A stretch of DNA of 14,394 nt from Chloroflexota bacterium (lineage in GTDB: Bacteria; Chloroflexota; Anaerolineae; UBA3071), in NCBI GenBank assembly GCA_014383605.1, contig JACNHM010000393.1, positions 1-14,394 on the forward strand. The letters run 5' to 3'. Numbering within the stretch: position 1 is the first letter of the stretch; every line of letters begins with the position of its first letter. Below are positions 8,118 through 14,087 of this stretch, in pieces. Position numbers and translations under genes: made by a program. The notes beneath the pieces were generated by a model, which was not told the DNA's origin, did no database searches, and saw nothing but the letters and a program-made list of their open reading frames with translations.

Positions 8118-9044
8118 TCAATTAACCTCCTCGGCAATGGTTCGCAGCAACCGCAGTGCATCGAGGGTGATCCACTTGCTGGGTCGGTTGCGTTTCTCCA
8201 GTGGCCAGGTGCGAGAGACAGAGCCGCAAAGCCACCGTCCCTGCTCGTCCTGGCGGGCCAGGAAGAGTTCGAGCAGCGGAGCGAAGCGCGGGTCGTGGGC
8301 GTAGCCGTGGGCGGCTAGGGCCCGCAGCGCGCTGAGCAGGTCCCAGGCGCGGGGCACGCCGAAGGTGAACCAGCGTTTGTGCTCACCCTCGAAGTCGTAG
8401 TCAGCGTCCAGTAGCGCGTCGGCCAGTCGTCGCACCACCTGTTCCGCCTGCGGCGAGCGCATGTCGGCCGGGAGCACGGCTAGGCCATTGAGGGCGGCGA
8501 TGGCGCCCCACAGGCAATCCTGGTGCTGGTAGCGGCCACAATTGAGCGCGTCGTCGGCAGACATGTCCTCGATGAGGAAGGCAAAGGCCTGCCGCACACG
8601 AGGATCATCGCCCAGTCCGAAGTAGACCAGGAAAGGGAGGTGCTGGCCGGTAGTGCAAGGGAAGATGCCACTGCGACGCGTCTTGGTCAGCGAGAACCCG
8701 CCGCTATCGTGCTGGCAGAAGCGCAAGAAGGAGTCACAGCCGGCGGCCGTCCGCTCATCTGGCTCTACGCCAAGCGTATGCAGGATGGTCAGCACGGCCA
8801 CTGCTCCCTGAGCAGTGTAGGGTTTGGTCGCGTCGTCGCCCCAGTGCCCATCGGGGTGCTGGCGCGCGAACAGCTCCCGCACCAGGGGTTGCTGGGCTAT
8901 GGCCGCTTTGGCTGCCCGCACCTCGGGACTATCGGCTGACCGACCGACGACGTCGGTTAGCATCCAATAACGCACCGAGGGGTTCTCTGGCTCCAGCAGC
9001 CAGGGGATGGGATCGTCATTCAATACGCTTTGCCAATCCGTCAT
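8118..9044 (-). CDS. Alpha/alpha-toroid (squalene-cyclase-like fold) protein, copy B
   Basis: The 308 residues share an N-terminal layout (DDPIPWLLEPENPSVRYWML) and C-terminal layout (RPSKWITLDALRLL) with copy A. The core repeats include DDPRVRQAFAFLIE and LLELFLARQDEQGRWLCG. Conserved cysteines C130 (FPCTTGQ), C169 and C177 (NCGRYQHQDCLWG) match C137, C188 and C196 of copy A, with an identical C-x7-C spacing. No cyclase DxDD motif is present, and I found no signal peptide or membrane segment, so it is probably cytoplasmic. It is the first gene of the minus-strand run. The ATG at 9044 has AGAGGTGA just upstream, and a good promoter lies at 9096–9124. The function is unknown; the fold call is reasonable. 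Confidence 0.82.
   Translation of the reverse strand: MTDWQSVLNDDPIPWLLEPENPSVRYWMLTDVVGRSADSPEVRAAKAAIAQQPLVRELFARQHPDGHWGDDATKPYTAQGAVAVLTILHTLGVEPDERTAAGCDSFLRFCQHDSGGFSLTKTRRSGIFPCTTGQHLPFLVYFGLGDDPRVRQAFAFLIEDMSADDALNCGRYQHQDCLWGAIAALNGLAVLPADMRSPQAEQVVRRLADALLDADYDFEGEHKRWFTFGVPRAWDLLSALRALAAHGYAHDPRFAPLLELFLARQDEQGRWLCGSVSRTWPLEKRNRPSKWITLDALRLLRTIAEEVN
8126..8132 (-). promoter_or_regulatory. Ribosome binding site of toroid copy A, inside the end of copy B
   Basis: GAGGAGG on the minus strand lies 10 nt before the ATG at 8115 and 4 nt before a TTG at 8121. Spacing alone does not decide the start. Alignment with copy B favours the ATG. Confidence 0.6.
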
Positions 9045-9095
9045 TTTATCACCTCTGACGAGTTCGGGGTACTGGCTATCAACGGCACAAGCTAA

Positions 9096-9124
9096 AGCAT
9101 AGCACTAAGGCCCTGATTCGTCAA
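9096..9124 (-). promoter_or_regulatory. Leftward sigma70-type promoter for the minus-strand operon
   Basis: On the minus strand, TTGACG (9119–9124, 5 of 6 to consensus) is followed by a 17-nt spacer and TATGCT (9096–9101, 4 of 6), which is preceded by TGC and so has an extended -10. The predicted start near 9089 gives a leader of about 45 nt to the copy B ATG. The quality and spacing are good for a motif found by eye. Confidence 0.55.
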
Positions 9125-9133
9125 GTTCGCTTC

Positions 9134-9162
9134 TTGCGCAGATTCGAGGAGTCGGGTATAAT
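9134..9162 (+). promoter_or_regulatory. Rightward sigma70-type promoter for the CHAT/SIR2 operon
   Basis: A perfect TATAAT (9157–9162) has a weak -35, TTGCGC (9134–9139), 17 nt upstream. The predicted start near 9169 leaves a leader of about 80 nt before the ATG at 9249. The weak -35 suggests low basal activity or an activator. Its -35 box is 9 nt from that of the leftward promoter. Confidence 0.5.
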
Positions 9163-9164
9163 TG

Positions 9165-9183
9165 GTTCAGGCGCACGCTGAAC
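9165..9183. promoter_or_regulatory. Candidate operator: GTTCAG-N7-CTGAAC dyad at the rightward start site
   Basis: GTTCAG (9165–9170) and CTGAAC (9178–9183) are perfect inverted 6-bp arms around a 7-nt spacer. The 19-bp dyad lies directly after the TATAAT box, over the predicted transcription start, where a dimeric repressor would block initiation. No regulator gene is visible in the window. A 6-bp dyad could still arise by chance. Confidence 0.4.
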
Positions 9184-9237
9184 GTACCGCTGCGCCAGGC
9201 CCACCGATTTTTCTGCAGTTTTCTCCACCCATACGTA

Positions 9238-9243
9238 AGGAGG
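9238..9243 (+). promoter_or_regulatory. Ribosome binding site that fixes the CHAT–STAND start
   Basis: AGGAGG lies 5 nt before the ATG at 9249. The open frame extends upstream to a GTG at 9162, but that codon overlaps the -10 box and has no ribosome site, so 9249 is the start. Confidence 0.8.
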
Positions 9244-9248
9244 AGCCA

Positions 9249-12200
9249 ATGTTGACTCTCCGCCTCACCCAAACCACCGAGGACCAGAATCAGTACCGCG
9301 TCCAGGTCGAACTGGAAGGCGAGGGGCTACCCCGGCAGACCGCCACTGTCCCCGTCGAGTTCGCTCTCACCGCCCAAGAGCAGGAAGACCTGCGCTGGTA
9401 TCTCGAAGACTTCTTGGAATGTCCCCACGACCCCGCGCCGAAAATCGCGGCCCGCATTGAGGGGCGCATGGCCGAGATCGGAGTCGAACTCTTTCGGGCC
9501 GTGTTTCACGCCGAGGACGACGCCCGCGATCTGTGGGCCACGCTGCGCACCCGCCTGAACGACACCCGCGTTGAGATCATCGCCGGAGTGCAGGAGGCAG
9601 CGGCCATCCCCTGGGAGCTGATCCGCGATCCCAAGACCGACGTGCCGCTGGCCCTGCGCGCCCAGGCCTTTGTGCGCGCCCAACCCCAGGCCGCGCAACG
9701 CCCGCGACTTCCTGAAACTGCCTCTGGCCCCATTCGCGTCCTGCTGGTCATCTGCCGCCCCGGTGGGCGCAAAGATATGCCCTTCCGGTCGGTCGCCAGC
9801 CGCATTATCAAGGGGCTGGGGGAAGACGTTCGCAAAGCCTTTGAACTGGACATTCTGCGCCCGCCCACATTTGAGCGGTTGGCCGAGGTGCTGCATGCTG
9901 CCAGGACCGCAGGCCAGCCCTACCACATCGTCCACTTTGAGGGACGCGGCGTGTTCGAAGAAGTAGAGGAGCCGAGCGCCGTGGCGGAAATGCTTCGGAA
10001 GTTGTCTCCGCTGATGCTCTCCGGGCCGCGGGCCGGCGCGCACGGCTATCTGCTGTTCGAGAATCCCGCGCTGGAAGGGAACGTGCAGTTGGTGGATGGC
10101 CCGGCGTTGGGCAAGCTGCTGTTGGAGACGGGTGTCCCGGTACTGGTGCTCAACGCCTGCGGTTCGGCCCACGCCGAAGCGCCTGAAGCCCCCTCCACCA
10201 TCCCTCCCCCGAAAGCAGGGGAAGGGCTAGCGGCCGACGTTCACTTCCAGGTGCGCGCCTTTGGCTCGCTGGCCCAGGAGGTGATGGACGCGGGCGTGGC
10301 CGGGGTGGTGGCCATGCGCTACAACGTGTATGTGGTCGCCGCCGCGCGGTTCGTGGCCGACCTGTATGCTTCGCTGGCCCAGGGCCACACCCTGGGTGAG
10401 GCGGTGACGCTGGGCCGCAAGCAACTGGCTGCCCAACCGCTGCGCACCATCGCCTACGACCCGCTCCCGCTGCAGGACTGGCCCGTGCCGGTGGTGTACG
10501 AGGCCGCGCCCATTGCCCTCTTTCCCAAACCGGCGCAAGAGTCGGCCCTGACCATCCACCTGGAGGGCGGCGACGCTGCGTCTGAGCACGGCGCGCTCGA
10601 CCCCAGTCTGCCGCCCAGTCCGGATGTGGGTTTTTACGGGCGGGATGAAACCCTGCTGGCCCTGGACCGCGCTTTCGACACCCAACCCATCGTCTTGCTG
10701 CACGCCTACGCCGGCAGCGGCAAGACGGCCACCGCCGCCGAGTTCGCCCGCTGGTACGCCCTGACCGGCGGCGTGGAAGGCCCGGTGCTTTTCACCTCGT
10801 TCGAGGGTTACAAGCCGCTGGCGCGGGTGCTCGATCAGATCGGGCGGGTTTTTGGCCCGGCGTTGGAGACAGCGGGCGTCAACTGGCTGGCCTTGCCTGA
10901 CGATGCGCGTCTCCAGGTGGCTCTGCAAGTGATGAAGCAGATACCGGTGCTGTGGATCTGGGACGATGTGGAGCCGCTGGCGGGCTTCCCGGCGGGCACA
11001 GCCTGGGCGTGGAGGGCGGCGGAGCAGCAGGAACTGATTGACTTTTTGCGGGCCGCACGAGGGACCAAGGCTAGATTCCTGCTCACCTCCCGCCGCGACG
11101 AGGGCGGTTGGCTGGGAGACCTGCCCCAGCGGATCACCATACCGCCCATGCCCATGCAGGAGCGAGTGCAGTTGGCGCGCGCGCTGGCCGAGAAGCACGG
11201 TAGAAAACTGACCGACGTGGAAGACTGGCGGCCGCTGCTGCACTTCACCCAGGGCAACCCGCTGACCATCACCGTGCTGGTGGGCCAGGCGCTGCGCGAC
11301 GGGCTGACGACCAAAGAGCAGATCGAGGCATTTGTGGCCCAACTGCGGGCCGGGGAAGCCGCGTTTGAGGACGAAGAGAGCGAGGGCCGTGCCAGGTCGC
11401 TGGGCGCTTCGCTGAGCTACGGCTTTGAGCACGCCTTCACCGAAGACGAGCGCAAGCAACTGGCCCTGCTGCACTTCTTCCAGGGCTTTGTGGATGTGGA
11501 TGTGCTGCGACAGATGAGCAACCCCGAAGCCGAATACTGCCTGCCTGAGGTGCGCGGCCTGACCCGCGAAGCAGGCATGGTCCTGCTCGACCGCGCCGCC
11601 GAGGTGGGCCTGCTCACCGCCCACGGCGGCGGCCAATACTCCATCCACCCCGCCCTGCCGTGGTACTTCAAGAGCCTGTTTGACCAATATTACGCCCCCA
11701 CCCCAACCCCTCCCCCGACTTCAGGGCCTGCCCTGAGCGAGGTCAAAGGGGAGGGGCTAAGCTCCCCTCTCCCAGGTTTGGGAGAGGGGCCGGGGGTGAG
11801 GGCCACCCGCGCCTTCGTCGAAGCGATGGGCGAGTTGGGGAGTTACTACCACGTCCAATACGAACGCGGCAACCGCGACGTGATCAACGCCCTTGCTGCC
11901 GAAGAGGCCAACCTGCTGCACGCCCGGCACCTCGCCCGTACTCATAGCTGGTGGCGGCGCGTCATCAGCACCATGCAGGGCTTGTTCTGGCTCTACGACC
12001 ACACCGGCCGCCAGGCGGAGTGGAGGCGGCTGGTGGAGGAGATCGTACCCGACTTTGTGGACCCGGCCACCGACGGATCGCTGCCGGGGCAGGAAGAGCA
12101 GTGGGGTCTTGTCACTGATTATCGCGTGCTGCTTGCAATGCAAGCGCGCCGGTGGGCGGAGGCCGAGCGCCTGCAGCAGGCTCGTGTGGACTGGGACCGC

Positions 12201-12986
12201 CAACGCGCCGCACCCGCCCTGGCCGCGCCAACGGAAGCGTTGGACGGCGCACAGCGCAACGTTATCCGGACGATGGCGGTGACTTTGGAGCAATTGGGAA
12301 ACATTCTGCGCGAGCAAAGCCAGCCTGACTGTGTCAAGGTGTATGAAGAAGCCCTGAATCTTTTCCAACATATTGATGAAGCGCCGTCCGCGGCGACCAT
12401 CGCTCTCAACCTAGGTAACACGTATAAAAACGTTGTTTCTGTGCGTGACCTTGACCAAGCGGAGCGGTGGTACCGAAAGGCAATGGAGCTATCCCCTTGC
12501 GGCGACCTGCTTGGTCAAGCACGATGTTTGGGCCAACTTGGTTCCGTAGCCTACGAGCGGTTCCAGGAGTACAGACAGGCAAATGCTACACTCAAACGAT
12601 TGCACGAGTTATTGAACCACGCGGCCGGCTTCTACCAGCAAGTTTTAACTCTTCTACCTTCCGATGCAGTAAATGATCTGGCTATAGCTCATCACCAACT
12701 AGGGAACATCTATGGCAGTGCCGGAGATTTGGAGCAGTCGGTCCATCACTTTAGAGAGGCGATACGCTACTGCGAAGCATGTGGGAATCTCTACGCCGCC
12801 GCTGAGGCCCGCCGCAATGTTGCCGTCCTTCTAGCTAACGACAGCCGCCTAGCGGATGCGCGTGAGTATGCCCACGCCGCCCTGCGCAACTATCAAACCT
12901 ACGGTGACCGCGCGGAGACAGAGATTCAGGAGATTCAGCAACTCATTGAGTGGATTGAAGCATACTTGCAGGGGAAAAACGGATAG
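9249..12986 (+). CDS. CHAT domain–STAND NTPase–TPR protein
   Basis: The protein has 1245 residues. A CHAT (caspase-like) region spans about 85–420, with the typical IPWELIRDP (W122, E123), the His segment as YHIVHFEGRGVF (H229, but R233 where the GHG histidine is expected) and LVLNACGSA (C304). A STAND/NB-ARC NTPase spans about 465–720: Walker A AGSGKT (K492), Walker B LWIWDDVE (D572, D573), LLTSRR (S614, R615) and GNPL (669–672). A winged-helix part ends near YSIHPALPWY (H800 in the MHD-like place). TPRs fill about 855–1245. Two palindromic repeats are read in frame at about 318–327 and 819–848. The protein is cytoplasmic, with no membrane segments. By family, the TPRs sense a trigger, ATP binding switches the STAND module, and CHAT cleaves protein; here CHAT may be inactive. 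It is the first gene of an operon with SIR2, 31 nt apart. Confidence 0.92.
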   Translation: MLTLRLTQTTEDQNQYRVQVELEGEGLPRQTATVPVEFALTAQEQEDLRWYLEDFLECPHDPAPKIAARIEGRMAEIGVELFRAVFHAEDDARDLWATLRTRLNDTRVEIIAGVQEAAAIPWELIRDPKTDVPLALRAQAFVRAQPQAAQRPRLPETASGPIRVLLVICRPGGRKDMPFRSVASRIIKGLGEDVRKAFELDILRPPTFERLAEVLHAARTAGQPYHIVHFEGRGVFEEVEEPSAVAEMLRKLSPLMLSGPRAGAHGYLLFENPALEGNVQLVDGPALGKLLLETGVPVLVLNACGSAHAEAPEAPSTIPPPKAGEGLAADVHFQVRAFGSLAQEVMDAGVAGVVAMRYNVYVVAAARFVADLYASLAQGHTLGEAVTLGRKQLAAQPLRTIAYDPLPLQDWPVPVVYEAAPIALFPKPAQESALTIHLEGGDAASEHGALDPSLPPSPDVGFYGRDETLLALDRAFDTQPIVLLHAYAGSGKTATAAEFARWYALTGGVEGPVLFTSFEGYKPLARVLDQIGRVFGPALETAGVNWLALPDDARLQVALQVMKQIPVLWIWDDVEPLAGFPAGTAWAWRAAEQQELIDFLRAARGTKARFLLTSRRDEGGWLGDLPQRITIPPMPMQERVQLARALAEKHGRKLTDVEDWRPLLHFTQGNPLTITVLVGQALRDGLTTKEQIEAFVAQLRAGEAAFEDEESEGRARSLGASLSYGFEHAFTEDERKQLALLHFFQGFVDVDVLRQMSNPEAEYCLPEVRGLTREAGMVLLDRAAEVGLLTAHGGGQYSIHPALPWYFKSLFDQYYAPTPTPPPTSGPALSEVKGEGLSSPLPGLGEGPGVRATRAFVEAMGELGSYYHVQYERGNRDVINALAAEEANLLHARHLARTHSWWRRVISTMQGLFWLYDHTGRQAEWRRLVEEIVPDFVDPATDGSLPGQEEQWGLVTDYRVLLAMQARRWAEAERLQQARVDWDRQRAAPALAAPTEALDGAQRNVIRTMAVTLEQLGNILREQSQPDCVKVYEEALNLFQHIDEAPSAATIALNLGNTYKNVVSVRDLDQAERWYRKAMELSPCGDLLGQARCLGQLGSVAYERFQEYRQANATLKRLHELLNHAAGFYQQVLTLLPSDAVNDLAIAHHQLGNIYGSAGDLEQSVHHFREAIRYCEACGNLYAAAEARRNVAVLLANDSRLADAREYAHAALRNYQTYGDRAETEIQEIQQLIEWIEAYLQGKNG
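10202..10226. repeat. GC-rich imperfect palindrome inside the CHAT coding region
   Basis: CCCTCCCCC (10202–10210) and GGGGAAGGG (10218–10226) pair with one mismatch around a 7-nt loop. In frame it encodes part of IPPPKAGEGL, just after the CHAT Cys loop. It resembles the REP-like CCCTCCCC/GGGGAGGG elements common between genes in such genomes. Confidence 0.6.
11707..11756. repeat. Nested palindromic repeat between NTPase and TPR regions
   Basis: CCCCTCCCC (11707–11715) pairs perfectly with GGGGAGGGG (11748–11756). Inside, GACTTC (11717–11722) pairs with GAGGTC (11739–11744) with one wobble, and AGGGC/GCCCT (11723–11734) forms an inner hairpin. It is translated as PPPTSGPALSEVKGEG, a peptide typical of a mobile intergenic repeat of Chloroflexota. 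Confidence 0.7.
11764..11789. repeat. Perfect 11-bp hairpin repeat, in frame
   Basis: CCCCTCTCCCA (11764–11774) and TGGGAGAGGGG (11779–11789) form a perfect stem with a GGTT loop. It is translated as SPLPGLGEGPGVRA together with its GGCCGGGGGTGAGG flank. This is a REP-like element normally found between genes. No U-tract follows, so it is not a terminator. Confidence 0.75.
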
Positions 12987-13017
12987 GAGGAATCGTCGTT
13001 AGTGGAGAAGTCATAAT

Positions 13018-14055
13018 ATGACTGCTGATCCCGATCTTCAGGACATTCTAGGCAATTTTAGTGCGTACCAGGAACTCTTGGAACTGCTTCGAAAACGAGA
13101 GGCCATTGCATTCGTCGGCGCTGGTGCGTCCTGGGATTTATATAGGGGCTGGACTGATCTTATCGAGTTCTTAATCACCAAGGCGAAAGAACTAGGACTC
13201 ACTACCGACAAAGATCAGAATTTCTGGTTGCGCCATGCTTCTCGCCGTCCGCAGCAAGTTGTGAGAGCGATAAAACATGCGTTTCGCGATATGAGAGTAT
13301 ACGAAAATGTTCTCAGGGAGTACTTTGAGCCTCGAATTCATCCGCAAACAGGGAAGGCATACACCCCGATTCACCAGGCAATAGTCGAATTGTCCTTCAG
13401 GGGGATTGTCACCACAAACTACGACGCAGGTCTATTCGAGGCTCTTAGATCGTGCAGGCCTGACCTTCCTGCCTTGCGATGCGATACCTGGAAGGATACT
13501 ACTTCCGTCAACTGTTGGTATAGTCGAGACGTATTCAAGAACAAGAATGATATGTGCCCATTGCTATATGCCCATGGGAGCTGGAATCGTCCGGAGACAA
13601 TAATCCTCGATAACGACATGTATCGAGAGGCTTACAGTGACGGCCCCTTTCGCCGGATGTTTCAACACCTGTGGGCAACGGAACGACTCGTGATCATAGG
13701 TATCGGATTCTCAGACTCGTGGTTGGATCGCATTCTAGATGACATTCTGACTCACATGGTTCATAGTCTTGGAACGAGGCATGTTGCCATAATGGGTCTT
13801 CGTGAAGAAGACAAAAGGCATGTAATACAGCTCCGAGGCTTAATGCAGAATGCGTATAATGCTAGTGTTTACTTTTATCCAGTTAAACAAAAGCGGGTTG
13901 ACGGACGCCCAGTGGATGACCACAGTGAGCTCCCCTCTTTTCTCCGTAATTTGCGCATTAGTCTATCGAAACCAGACGAGTTCGGACCAGTTGAATTGAC
14001 TCAAGAGGCCCAACGCACCAAGGTGTTCGCTTTTCGCTCACGAGACTACGAATAG
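13018..14055 (+). CDS. SIR2-like NAD+-binding effector protein
   Basis: The 345 residues form a stand-alone SIR2_2-type domain. AFVGAGAS (G34–S38) is the NAD+-binding glycine loop, IVTTNYDAGLFE holds T133, N134 and D136 of the TTNYD motif, YAHGSW carries the catalytic-type H186, and IIGIGFSDS (228–234) is the late NAD-site loop. All key residues are present. In bacterial immunity (ThsA, DSR, SIR2-Argonaute systems) such domains destroy NAD+ and stop the infected cell; a deacetylase role is less likely in this context because zinc cysteines are lacking. No sensor or membrane part is present, so activation probably comes from the CHAT–STAND partner. The ATG at 13018 has GGAG 10 nt upstream. The gene is AT-richer than most of the window. 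It lies 31 nt after gene 1 and 32 nt before gene 3. Confidence 0.9.
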   Translation: MTADPDLQDILGNFSAYQELLELLRKREAIAFVGAGASWDLYRGWTDLIEFLITKAKELGLTTDKDQNFWLRHASRRPQQVVRAIKHAFRDMRVYENVLREYFEPRIHPQTGKAYTPIHQAIVELSFRGIVTTNYDAGLFEALRSCRPDLPALRCDTWKDTTSVNCWYSRDVFKNKNDMCPLLYAHGSWNRPETIILDNDMYREAYSDGPFRRMFQHLWATERLVIIGIGFSDSWLDRILDDILTHMVHSLGTRHVAIMGLREEDKRHVIQLRGLMQNAYNASVYFYPVKQKRVDGRPVDDHSELPSFLRNLRISLSKPDEFGPVELTQEAQRTKVFAFRSRDYE

Positions 14056-14087
14056 GACCTTTTATTGCAGCAAAGGAGGTTGATTTT

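Noticed and set aside
7111..9044. NifH or terpene cyclase labels for the two toroid proteins
   Set aside because: There is no P-loop or iron–sulphur ligand pattern of NifH, and no DxDD or similar cyclase motif; only the overall helical repeat fold is supported.
9162..9248. A longer start for the CHAT–STAND protein (GTG at 9162, 29 extra residues)
   Set aside because: The codon overlaps the TATAAT box and has no ribosome site; AGGAGG precedes the ATG at 9249.
10227..11687. A 486-codon open frame on the minus strand inside the CHAT–STAND gene
   Set aside because: Its composition (Gly, Gln, His and Val rich) is typical of antisense shadows, and the plus-strand frame carries Walker A, Walker B and other STAND motifs over the same bases.
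11764..11789. Hairpin as a rho-independent terminator inside the CHAT–STAND gene
   Set aside because: The stem is strong, but GGCCGGGGG follows instead of a T-tract, and the reading frame continues through conserved TPRs.
9249..12986. A link to the type III-E CRISPR TPR-CHAT protease (Craspase)
   Set aside because: The domain order differs (a STAND NTPase lies between CHAT and TPR), and no Cas7-11 gene or CRISPR array is in the window.
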